Assembly: GCA_002314565.1 (NCBI GenBank)
Contig: DCGL01000119.1
Location: 5,655-17,048 of the forward strand
Direction of reading: 5' to 3'
Origin: Clostridiales bacterium UBA1779
GTDB lineage: Bacteria; Bacillota; Clostridia; Oscillospirales; CAG-272
DNA: 11,394 bases
The notes under the pieces were generated by a model. It saw only the letters and a list, made by a program, of their open reading frames with translations, was not told where the DNA came from and did no database searches. The position numbers and the translations under genes are program-made. Of this stretch, positions 1 to 6,219 are shown in pieces (within the stretch, counting starts at the first letter, position 1; each line of letters begins with the position of its first letter).

Positions 1-24
1 CTTCGGCCTCTTGAGTACTTCTCC
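1..24 (-). tRNA. tRNA-Ser, 5' end only (gene runs off the left edge)
   Basis: Read on the minus strand, the first 24 bases begin GGAGAAGTACTCAAG and continue into the D-arm (AGGCCGAAG), with T8, A14 and the GG of the D loop in place. This matches the 5' end of bacterial serine tRNAs of the Firmicutes GCU-anticodon type, which start GGAGAAGTACTCAAG. The anticodon, variable arm and 3' end lie outside the window, so the isoacceptor is inferred only from the acceptor and D-arm sequence. A perfect sigma-70 promoter sits about 50 bases upstream on the same strand, supporting an active tRNA gene or operon. Confidence 0.82.
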
Positions 25-71
25 GTAAACTCAGGTTGGGGCGACCGTTTAAATGACCCGCAACGTTTGTT

Positions 72-100
72 ATTATACTACATATCAGGTGTTTTGTCAA
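72..100 (-). promoter_or_regulatory. Consensus sigma-70/A promoter for the tRNA gene
   Basis: On the minus strand, TTGACA (100-95) and TATAAT (77-72) are separated by exactly 17 bases, a perfect match to the housekeeping consensus. Transcription would start near position 65, giving a 5' leader of about 40 nt before the mature tRNA end at 24. Such strength is typical of stable RNA genes. Confidence 0.88.
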
Positions 101-154
101 GCACTTTTGTTTTGTTTTTTGATTTCGCAGAAAAAACAGAGAGTTTTGAATTTA

Positions 155-184
155 TTAATATTAAAAAATAGCATTTTCTATTTT
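155..184. repeat. AT-rich palindromes upstream of the PHP gene (possible operator)
   Basis: Two symmetric elements lie side by side here. TTAATATTAA is a perfect 10-bp palindrome at 155-164, and AAAATAG (165-171) is complementary to CTATTTT (178-184) across a 6-base loop. The same TTAATATTAA recurs at 1379-1388, just before the DtxR-family gene. Position about 40-65 bp upstream of the -35 box would suit a regulatory protein, but the whole stretch is very AT-rich, so chance symmetry is a real possibility. Confidence 0.3.
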
Positions 185-221
185 AAATACATCATTATAT
201 ATATAAAATAAATCAAAAGTC

Positions 222-250
222 TTGTTTTCAATAGTCAAAAGTGGTACAAT
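222..250 (+). promoter_or_regulatory. Sigma-70/A promoter of the PHP-domain gene
   Basis: TTGTTT (222-227) and TACAAT (245-250) are separated by 17 bases. The predicted transcription start, about 257, lies after the upstream in-frame ATG at 254, so that ATG would not be in the mRNA. This argues that translation begins at the ATG at 281, which has its own GAGGTG ribosome binding site at 271-276. Confidence 0.68.
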
Positions 251-280
251 AGTATGAATTTTTTTAAACAGAGGTGCTAT

Positions 281-1327
281 ATGAAACAGTTCCTGCTTCC
301 CGAAAACGGTAAGTTCTACCGTGCAAATCTGCATTGTCATACGGTGATTTCAGACGGAAAAAAGACTCCGGAAGAAATCAAAGAGATTTACAAGAGCCAC
401 GGCTACTCAGTCGTTGCCTACACAGACCACAACGTTCAGGTTGCGCATCCTGAGCTTCGCGACCCCGACTTCCTTCCACTCAACGGTGTCGAATACAATA
501 TAAACAATTTCGGTTATCCCGGAAAGAACCGCGAGGTTAAAACCTGCCATCTTTGCTTTATCGCAACGAGAGAAGATATCAAATATGCAGTCTGCTACAC
601 GGATTCTTACGTAAAACACGGGGCTGCCCGCGATTACATTGACGTTTCAATGAGAAACCCGGATGAACCCGATTATCCCAGAATCTACAGTCCCGAATGC
701 ATCAACGACATGATCAAAAAAGGACGTAAGGCAGGTTATTTCGTAACCTACAATCATCCCGACTGGTCCCAGGAAAGATTCCCTGATTATACGAGATACC
801 ACGGAATGAATGCCATGGAAATTGCAAACTACGGCTGCATCAAGAGCGGTTTCGACTCCTACTGCTCAAGAGAATACGACGATATGCTTCGCAACGGTGA
901 GAGAATTTTCTGCATCGGAGCAGATGACAATCACAATAAGATTGATGTCGGTGAGCCCGGCTGCGATTCACTCGGTGCCTGGACTATGATCAAGGCCGAA
1001 AAGCTTGAATACGATACCATTGGTCAGGCTCTGCTTGACGGACATTGCTACGCTTCAATGGGTCCCGAAATCAAGGCTCTGTGGTATGAAAACGGCACTG
1101 TTCACGTAGAGACCTCAGATGCAGTATCAATCAGTATGATTTACGGTGTAAAATTCGCCCAGAAAGTTGATGCACGTCAGGGAGAAACCGTAAATACAGC
1201 GGATTTCAAACTCCGTAATAAGTCCAAGTGGTTCCGTATCAGAGTCATTGATAAAGAAGGCAAGCCTGCCGACAGCCACGCATATTTCCTCGACGAGCTC
1301 GACCTCTCCGATATGGAACAGGCCTGA
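281..1327 (+). CDS. PHP-domain metal-dependent phosphoesterase
   Basis: This is a 349-residue cytoplasmic protein of the PHP (polymerase and histidinol phosphatase) superfamily, enzymes that hydrolyse phosphate esters with a cluster of two or three metal ions. The ligand set is visible in order: H18-C-H20, D25, the DH of Y-T-D49-H50-N, E71, H90, H159 (N-H-P) and D216/H218 in A-D-D-N-H. About 110 further residues form a C-terminal region that I cannot assign. No signal peptide or membrane segment is seen. I chose the ATG at 281, not 254, because it has a GAGGTG site 4 bases upstream and because 254 lies at or before the predicted transcription start. It stands alone behind its own promoter, next to a metalloregulator and a sugar-acid cluster, so a nucleotide or sugar phosphate substrate is possible. 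The substrate cannot be read from the sequence. Confidence 0.85.
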   Translation: MKQFLLPENGKFYRANLHCHTVISDGKKTPEEIKEIYKSHGYSVVAYTDHNVQVAHPELRDPDFLPLNGVEYNINNFGYPGKNREVKTCHLCFIATREDIKYAVCYTDSYVKHGAARDYIDVSMRNPDEPDYPRIYSPECINDMIKKGRKAGYFVTYNHPDWSQERFPDYTRYHGMNAMEIANYGCIKSGFDSYCSREYDDMLRNGERIFCIGADDNHNKIDVGEPGCDSLGAWTMIKAEKLEYDTIGQALLDGHCYASMGPEIKALWYENGTVHVETSDAVSISMIYGVKFAQKVDARQGETVNTADFKLRNKSKWFRIRVIDKEGKPADSHAYFLDELDLSDMEQA

Positions 1328-1359
1328 CGCAGAAGAGCCTTTTGTTCTTTTTCCGTCAG
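1324..1359 (+). terminator. Weak stem-loop after the PHP gene (doubtful terminator)
   Basis: CTGACG (1324-1329) is complementary to CGTCAG (1354-1359) and overlaps the stop codon. The inner part pairs poorly, and the bases downstream (GAGCTTTTA) hold only a short T run. It may be a weak terminator or a transcript-end stabiliser, and read-through into the regulator gene is possible. Confidence 0.25.
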
Positions 1360-1378
1360 CTGAGCTTTTACGATTTAA

Positions 1379-1388
1379 TTAATATTAA
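1379..1388. promoter_or_regulatory. TTAATATTAA palindrome before the DtxR-family gene (candidate operator)
   Basis: This perfect 10-bp palindrome lies 28-37 bp upstream of the regulator start and is identical to the one at 155-164. A related 9-base core, TAATATTAA, occurs at 1891-1899 upstream of uxaC. A regulator of this family could bind such sites for autoregulation. However, known DtxR and MntR operators are longer, so this is only a candidate. Confidence 0.3.
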
Positions 1389-1415
1389 GAACAAAAACCA
1401 CTTCTGAAAGGACCG

Positions 1416-1793
1416 GTGAGCGTAATGCAGGAATCAGGTGAAATGTATCTTGAAACAATGCTCATTCTTGAGCACGAAAAGCAAAAATACCGCGCAATAG
1501 ATATCGTTGACAAAATGGGCTTTTCAAAGCCCTCCGTCAGCCGCGCTATGTCTATACTGCGCGATGATCTGTGCATTGCAGTTGATGACGGCGGTTATAT
1601 TCAGCTCACTGAAAAAGGCCGCTCCATAGCCGAAAGAATCTATGAACGTCACAAAGTTCTGACTTCCCTGCTCGTTAATATCGGAGTACCCGAAGGAATT
1701 GCTTCCCAGGATGCGTGCAAAATCGAGCACGATATAAGTGACGAAAGTTTTGACGCAATAAAAACGCATATCAATACGTTTTTGAAAAATTAG
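1416..1793 (+). CDS. DtxR/IdeR-type metal-dependent transcriptional regulator (short form)
   Basis: The 125-residue protein has the DtxR/MntR layout: an N-terminal winged helix-turn-helix (about residues 5-70, recognition helix around S37-K-P-S-V-S-R) followed by a metal-binding dimerisation segment. It lacks the C-terminal SH3-like domain of DtxR (226 aa) and is a little shorter than MntR (about 140 aa). Counting from the GTG, M10, C101, E104 and H105 align with the regulatory metal site of DtxR (M10, C102, E105, H106), and H79 aligns with DtxR H79. The other ancillary-site ligands (DtxR E83, H98) are replaced by Thr and Ser. Met at position 10, where MntR has Asp8, suggests ferrous iron or a similar metal rather than manganese. 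AAAGGA at 1407-1412 is 3 bases from the GTG at 1416 and 12 from the ATG at 1425, so the start is ambiguous. Its targets are unknown; the flanking genes are candidates. Confidence 0.88.
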   Translation: MSVMQESGEMYLETMLILEHEKQKYRAIDIVDKMGFSKPSVSRAMSILRDDLCIAVDDGGYIQLTEKGRSIAERIYERHKVLTSLLVNIGVPEGIASQDACKIEHDISDESFDAIKTHINTFLKN

Positions 1794-1800
1794 CAGATTT

Positions 1801-1835
1801 GCGCGACGGGTATCTTTTACCCTGCCGCGCATTTT
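1801..1835 (+). terminator. Probable rho-independent terminator after the regulator gene
   Basis: GCGCG...GGGTA (1801-1812) pairs with TACCC...CGCGC (1818-1830) around the loop TCTTT, with a small internal mismatch, and is followed by ATTTT. It starts 8 bases after the regulator stop codon. The T-tract is short, so termination may be partial. It separates the regulator from the uxaC cluster. Confidence 0.6.
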
Positions 1836-1846
1836 AAAAGAAAACC

Positions 1847-1887
1847 CGATTTTTTGAGATAATAATTCTATCCCGAGCGAAAAATCG
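1847..1887 (+). other. Inverted repeat in the region upstream of uxaC
   Basis: CGATTTTT (1847-1854) is perfectly complementary to AAAAATCG (1880-1887), and GATA/TATC inside can extend the fold. There is no T-tract after it. It lies about 95 bp upstream of uxaC and could be an operator half-site pair or part of a leader structure. The only promoter-like boxes I see nearer to uxaC are weak: TTTATT (1933-1938) and TACAAT (1956-1961) with 17-base spacing. Confidence 0.3.
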
Positions 1888-1981
1888 CAGTAATATTAAA
1901 TATTTACCGCTGACCAATCTTCAGAACCGCTATTTATTTAATATAAACCTAAAAATACAATATTTAAATCGGAGGTCCGTT

Positions 1982-3367
1982 ATGTCCGAAACCAATAAAA
2001 CTCCGTTTATCAACTACAACTGGCTGCTCAAGACAGATTCCGCGCGCCGACTGTACCACGAATTTGCCGAGAAACAGCCGATAATAGACTATCACTGTCA
2101 CCTTGACCCGAAGGCGATTGCAGATGATAAAAAATTTTCCGATCTCGGTGAGCTTATGCTCGGCGGCGACCATTACAAGTGGAGAGCCATGCGTTCATTC
2201 GGAATTGACGAAAAATTCATTACCGGTGACGCATCTTTCAGAGAAAAATTCAGAGCTTATGCAACTATGCTGCCGTATGCAATCGGAAACCCGCTTTTTG
2301 CCTGGACTGCACTTGAACTTAAAAGATATTTCGGAATTGATAAGACTCTGAACCGTGACAATGCCGATGAAATATTCGATAAATGCAGCGAAATGCTACA
2401 GGATGATGCTTTTTCCACAAAATCACTTATACAAATGTCAAACGTTGTCGCTCTCTGCACGACGGATGACCCGCTTGACAGTCTTGAATATCACGAAAAG
2501 ATTGACGCATCGGGTTTTGAAACCAAGGTTCTTCCCGCTTTCAGACCCGACAAGGCCGTGAATATTCACAAATCCGGCTTCGTTGATTATATTGCAAAAA
2601 CAGGAGTACACAACTATTCGGAACTCAAGTCGTACCTGAGTTCAAGACTTGATTTCTTCGCTTCTCACGGCTGCCGTCTTTCCGACCACGGACTTGACTA
2701 TGTTCCCTTCAGAACAGGTAACGCTTCAGCCGTATTTGAGAAGGTTATGTGCGGAGGAAAGGCCACGGACGAAGAAACCGAAATCTATATGACGGACCTG
2801 CTTTTGTTCTGTGCCGAAGAGTACGCAAAACGCGGATGGGTAATGCAGCTGCATTTCGGACCGATGAGAAACAATTCAACGAGAATGTTTGAACAGGTCG
2901 GCCCCGACACAGGCTTTGACAGTATCTCCGACACGATGCCGGCAATCAAGCTTTGCAAGCTTCTTGACTCTCTTGACAATGGAAATATGCTTCCGAAGAC
3001 GATTCTGTATTCACTTTCGGGCCTCGATAACCAGAAACTTGCGGCACTGATGGGAAGCTTCCAGAGGGGACCTGTAAGATCCAAAATTCAGCTCGGCGCC
3101 GGATGGTGGTTCAACGATACGAAGGACGGAATGGAAGCACAGCTTAAGTGCCTTGCCAACCACGGTATCCTGGGCTGCTTCGTCGGTATGCTGACAGATT
3201 CTCGCAGCTTCATTTCGTACCCGAGACACGAATATTTCAGAAGAATTTTCTGCGATCTGCTGGGCTCCTGGATTGAAAACGGTGAGTATCCCGAAGACGC
3301 TGAAATTCTCAAAGAAATCACGGAAGGCGTATGCTGCAAAAATGCGCTGAATTACTTCAATTTCTGA
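1982..3367 (+). CDS. uxaC: Glucuronate isomerase (uronate isomerase)
   Basis: UxaC (EC 5.3.1.12) interconverts D-glucuronate and D-fructuronate, and D-galacturonate and D-tagaturonate. It is the first cytoplasmic step of uronate breakdown. The 461-residue length fits the family (E. coli enzyme about 470). The amidohydrolase-superfamily metal motif D-Y-H38-C-H40-L-D-P is near the N-terminus. It is followed by family-typical blocks: a Trp-Lys-x-Arg-x-Met-Arg segment near residue 65, T-T-D-D-P near 160, Q-L-H-F-G-P-M-R-N-N near 290, and a G-A-G-W-W-F-N-D block near 375. The start is well supported by GGAGGT at 1971-1976, 5 bases before the ATG. It is the first gene of a five-gene sugar-acid cluster. 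A partner uxuA is not in this window. No truncation is seen, and identification is firm. Confidence 0.96.
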   Translation: MSETNKTPFINYNWLLKTDSARRLYHEFAEKQPIIDYHCHLDPKAIADDKKFSDLGELMLGGDHYKWRAMRSFGIDEKFITGDASFREKFRAYATMLPYAIGNPLFAWTALELKRYFGIDKTLNRDNADEIFDKCSEMLQDDAFSTKSLIQMSNVVALCTTDDPLDSLEYHEKIDASGFETKVLPAFRPDKAVNIHKSGFVDYIAKTGVHNYSELKSYLSSRLDFFASHGCRLSDHGLDYVPFRTGNASAVFEKVMCGGKATDEETEIYMTDLLLFCAEEYAKRGWVMQLHFGPMRNNSTRMFEQVGPDTGFDSISDTMPAIKLCKLLDSLDNGNMLPKTILYSLSGLDNQKLAALMGSFQRGPVRSKIQLGAGWWFNDTKDGMEAQLKCLANHGILGCFVGMLTDSRSFISYPRHEYFRRIFCDLLGSWIENGEYPEDAEILKEITEGVCCKNALNYFNF

Positions 3368-3396
3368 ACTCCTGCCATAAAATAGAAATGAAAACA

Positions 3397-3471
3397 GCGT
3401 GAAACATTTATAAATCAGTATCTGAAAAAATGTTTGTCTCACGCCCACTTTGTACGCGTTGTCGCAAAGTG
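3397..3471 (+). other. Two tandem stem-loops between uxaC and the kinase gene
   Basis: The first hairpin (3397-3444) pairs GCGTG with CACGC and AAACATTT (3402-3409) with AAATGTTT (3428-3435), with a 4-base bulge and an inner TCAG/CTGA helix. The second (3446-3471) pairs CACTTTG with CAAAGTG across a 12-base loop. Neither is followed by a T-tract, so these are not ordinary terminators. The second ends 24 bases before the kinase start codon, near its ribosome binding site. They could tune kinase translation or mark an mRNA processing site. I do not recognise a known riboswitch class. Confidence 0.5.
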
Positions 3472-3495
3472 CGAAGAAAGGAATGGATAATTACT

Positions 3496-4566
3496 ATGAA
3501 TGTGAAAAATGCAAAATACGGACTTGCCTGCGTGACGAGCGTCGGTGTAAGAATCACACCGGCGGACCGCATGGCAGTTCAGAATTCAGATATGTTTTAT
3601 ATGCAGGCAACCAGTGCCGAAACAAACGTTCTCAACGTGTCGTCCGCGCTCGGTATTTCCTGTCTGGCTCTTACAAAGCTGGTTGACGGCAGCCCGATTG
3701 CCGATTTCATAGGACGCAAAATGCGCTCCCGCGGAATCGAACTCGCTGCAAAGAAAGTCGCCCAGGGCGGTCCATGGGGGTACAGACATCAGTTCAATAT
3801 TGCCGATTCGGGATTCGGCCTGAGAGCTCCGCGAGTCTGGAACGACCGCGCGGGTGAAGTCGGCAGAACGATTGATGCCGCAGATTTCGACCTTGAACAA
3901 ATATTCGTCAGAGACGGGGTCGGAATATTGCACCTTTCAGGTCTTATCTGCGCTATGAGCGAACAGACAACCAAGGCCTGCGTTGAGATTGCCGAATATG
4001 CCAAAAAGGCAGGAACTCTCATCTCCTTTGACCTCAATTACAGAGCTACATTCTGGAAGGGCCGCGAAGAAGAACTTTCCGCAGCCTTTAAGAGAATCGC
4101 CGCAATTTCGGACATTCTCGTCGGCAACGAAGAGGACTTTCAGCTCTGCCTCGGCATTGAAGGTCCCGAAGCCGGAGGCCGCAATCTGTCGGACAAGGCG
4201 GAAAGCTTCAAGGAAATGATTCTCAGGGTCAGAAAAGTATATCCCGGAGCTCAGGTTCTTGCCACAACGCTGCGTCAGGTTATTTCTGCGAATTCCCACC
4301 TCTGGGGCGCCGTTATGTATGCCGAGGGCGAATTCTTCGTCGAACAGCCACGTGAAATCGACGTTCTTGACCGAATCGGCGGAGGCGACGGCTTCACAGG
4401 AGGTCTGCTCTACTCCGTTTATACCGGTAAGCCCGTTTCCGACTGGGTCCGCTACGGCTGGGCCGCCGGAGTTCTTGCAGCCTCAAGCCTGAACGATTAT
4501 GCAGAACCTGCTGACGAAAAGCAGCTGCTTGACATTTACGCAGGAAACGCCCGCGTTCAGAGATAA
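3496..4566 (+). CDS. PfkB-family sugar-acid kinase (2-dehydro-3-deoxygluconokinase-like)
   Basis: This 356-residue ribokinase/PfkB-family kinase phosphorylates a sugar or sugar acid with ATP. The C-terminal PfkB signature R-I-G-G-G-D298-G-F-T-G-G is intact, with D298 as the expected catalytic base. F-D-L-N-Y-R (178-183) followed by F-W and the G-N-E-E-D-F block (210-215) resemble KDG-kinase-like members. The usual N-terminal Gly-rich sugar-binding signature is degenerate (A-T-S-A-E-T-N, 38-44), so substrate specificity is uncertain. The family name suggests KDG to KDPG. In this cluster, however, gluconate to 6-phosphogluconate would feed the next gene, gnd. I place the start at ATG 3496. The upstream in-frame ATG at 3430 would add 22 unconserved basic and cysteine-containing residues, and it lies inside the stem-loop region. 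The ribosome binding site is weak or distant (AAAGGA, 3477-3482). Confidence 0.82.
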   Translation: MNVKNAKYGLACVTSVGVRITPADRMAVQNSDMFYMQATSAETNVLNVSSALGISCLALTKLVDGSPIADFIGRKMRSRGIELAAKKVAQGGPWGYRHQFNIADSGFGLRAPRVWNDRAGEVGRTIDAADFDLEQIFVRDGVGILHLSGLICAMSEQTTKACVEIAEYAKKAGTLISFDLNYRATFWKGREEELSAAFKRIAAISDILVGNEEDFQLCLGIEGPEAGGRNLSDKAESFKEMILRVRKVYPGAQVLATTLRQVISANSHLWGAVMYAEGEFFVEQPREIDVLDRIGGGDGFTGGLLYSVYTGKPVSDWVRYGWAAGVLAASSLNDYAEPADEKQLLDIYAGNARVQR

Positions 4567-4572
4567 TTTGTA

Positions 4573-4610
4573 GGGACAATTGAATTTGTCTCATGGAAAT
4601 AAATATTTCC
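4573..4610 (+). other. Paired small hairpins between the kinase gene and gnd
   Basis: GGGACAA (4573-4579) pairs with TTGTCTC (4586-4592), including one G-T wobble, and GGAAAT (4595-4600) pairs perfectly with ATTTCC (4605-4610) across a 4-base loop. They start 6 bases after the kinase stop. No T-tract follows, so full termination is unlikely. TTGACT at 4618-4623 resembles a -35 box, but I find no good -10 box at the right distance. Confidence 0.35.
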
Positions 4611-4663
4611 CTATACTTTGACTATATGCTAAAAAATACATCATACATAAATAAGGAGTAATC

Positions 4664-6124
4664 ATGAAACTTGCAGATATAGGACTTGTCGGACTTGCCG
4701 TTATGGGAGCCAACCTCGCACTGAATATGAGCAGTCACGGCTTCGACGTGGCCGTTTTCAACCGAACCCCAAGCGCTACTGATGCTTTTATGGAAGGAGC
4801 TGCAAAGGGCAACGACAAAATTCATCCGTATTATGAACTTGAAGACCTGATTGCCGGACTTGCAAAGCCCAGAAAAATCTTCTTAATGATAAAAGCCGGT
4901 GAGCCTGTTGACAATATGATAGCAAAGCTCATTCCCATGCTCGATAAAGAAGATATTATTATTGACGGCGGAAACTCACACTATCCCGATACCATCAGAC
5001 GCACGAAGCTCTGCGAAGAAAACGGACTTCTTTATATCGGAACCGGCGTTTCAGGCGGTGAAGAAGGAGCACTCAACGGTCCTTCAATGATGCCCGGCGG
5101 TTCTCCTGCTGCATGGCCCTATGTCAAGCCCATCTTCCAGGCCATTGCCGCTAAGGCAGACGGAAATCCCTGTTGCGACTGGGTCGGAGAAGACGGAGCC
5201 GGTCATTTTGTCAAAATGGTACACAACGGAATCGAATACGGTGATATGCAGCTTATCTGCGAAGTATTCCAGCTGATGCGTGACTCTCTCAATATCGATT
5301 ACGACAGAATGGGCCGTATTTTTGCTCAGTGGAACACTCGCAAGCTTGACAGCTATCTTGTGAAAATCACCTCCGAAATTCTTGCATACAAGACCGAAGA
5401 CGGCGAACGCACCGTTGAGAAGATCCTCGACTGCGCAGGACAGAAGGGCACCGGAAAGTGGACCGGAATCGAGGCTCTCGATGAAGGAGTTCCGCTCACG
5501 CTTATCACCGAAGCCGTTTACGCACGCTGCCTGTCATCCGAAAAAGATGAGCGCGTTGCCGCTTCAAAACTGTATAATATCGTTCCCGAGCTCTTCACGG
5601 GCAATGAAAAAGAGCTAAGAACCATTGTTGACGACCTTGAAAATGCTCTTTATGCCTGCAAAATCATCTCTTACGCTCAGGGCTACGCCCTTATGCGCCA
5701 GGCAGCAATAGCTCACAACTGGAACCTCAATTACGGCGGAATTGCTCTTATGTGGCGCGGAGGCTGCATAATCCGCAGCGTCTTCCTCGGAAAGATAAAA
5801 GAAGCCTTTGACAGAAATCCGGATCTTACGAACCTTCTCTGCGACCCGTATTTCGCAGAAGAGATGAAGAATGCTCTTCCTTCCCTCAAGCGCATTCTCT
5901 GCCGTGCTATCGAAGCCGGCATTCCGATGCCCGCCTTCTCAGCCGCCCTTTCATACTTCCAGGGCTACACCACAGAAAACCTTCCTGCCAACCTGCTTCA
6001 GGCACAGCGCGACTACTTCGGTGCTCACACCTACGAGCGAACTGACGCCCCCCGCGGCGAGCACTTCCACACCGACTGGTCCGGCCACGGCGGAAAAACC
6101 GTTTCGGGAACCTATAACGCATAA
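4664..6124 (+). CDS. gnd: 6-phosphogluconate dehydrogenase, decarboxylating (NADP+ type)
   Basis: Gnd (EC 1.1.1.44) oxidatively decarboxylates 6-phosphogluconate to ribulose-5-phosphate and CO2. The 486-residue protein is the full-length form (E. coli Gnd 468 aa), not the short GndA type. Visible features are the Rossmann motif G7-L-V-G-L-A-V-M-G15-A-N, the N33-R34-T35 triad typical of NADP+ binding, the substrate loop V-S-G-G-E-E-G-A near residue 130, the catalytic block V-K-M-V-H-N-G-I-E-Y near 185-195, and the C-terminal substrate-binding R-G-E-H-F-H block near 462-467. AAGGAG (4653-4658) precedes the ATG by 5 bases. Its place between a sugar-acid kinase and a fructuronate reductase is unusual for a classical Ashwell-type uronate operon and suggests that 6-phosphogluconate is formed within this pathway. 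Identification is firm. Confidence 0.96.
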   Translation: MKLADIGLVGLAVMGANLALNMSSHGFDVAVFNRTPSATDAFMEGAAKGNDKIHPYYELEDLIAGLAKPRKIFLMIKAGEPVDNMIAKLIPMLDKEDIIIDGGNSHYPDTIRRTKLCEENGLLYIGTGVSGGEEGALNGPSMMPGGSPAAWPYVKPIFQAIAAKADGNPCCDWVGEDGAGHFVKMVHNGIEYGDMQLICEVFQLMRDSLNIDYDRMGRIFAQWNTRKLDSYLVKITSEILAYKTEDGERTVEKILDCAGQKGTGKWTGIEALDEGVPLTLITEAVYARCLSSEKDERVAASKLYNIVPELFTGNEKELRTIVDDLENALYACKIISYAQGYALMRQAAIAHNWNLNYGGIALMWRGGCIIRSVFLGKIKEAFDRNPDLTNLLCDPYFAEEMKNALPSLKRILCRAIEAGIPMPAFSAALSYFQGYTTENLPANLLQAQRDYFGAHTYERTDAPRGEHFHTDWSGHGGKTVSGTYNA

Positions 6125-6139
6125 TTTTTTGTGAAATTA

Positions 6140-6179
6140 CTTTCGGGTGGGCTCTAGCGGAACCAAGGACACACGAAAG
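6140..6179 (+). other. Stem-loop in the gnd-uxuB spacer
   Basis: CTTTCGGGTG (6140-6149) pairs with CACACGAAAG (6170-6179) with one G-A mismatch, enclosing a 20-base loop rich in G and C (6150-6169) that may fold further (GG 6150-6151 with CC 6163-6164). No T-tract follows, so it is not a simple terminator. It lies 40 bases upstream of the preferred uxuB start. It may be an RNA regulatory or processing element, but I cannot match it to a known class. Confidence 0.42.
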
Positions 6180-6219
6180 CGCGATAATTCAAATTTAACT
6201 ATTTAGGATGGATAAACAA

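Noticed and set aside
190..212. TA-rich run with alternating TATATATA
   Set aside because: Low-complexity AT sequence upstream of a promoter; it could help DNA melting or UP-element contact, but nothing specific can be supported.
3011..3448. 145-residue open frame antisense to the end of uxaC
   Set aside because: It overlaps uxaC almost entirely, shows no family similarity and has no supporting promoter or ribosome binding site.
3430..3495. N-terminal extension of the kinase with a Cys-x-x-Cys and basic residues
   Set aside because: The extension is encoded within the stem-loop region, has no ribosome binding site before ATG 3430, and PfkB kinases begin close to the ATG at 3496.
6140..6179. 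Resemblance of the loop to a preQ1-type riboswitch
   Set aside because: Only a few bases (CTCTAGC) are similar; the A-rich tail and pseudoknot arrangement of preQ1-I aptamers are absent.
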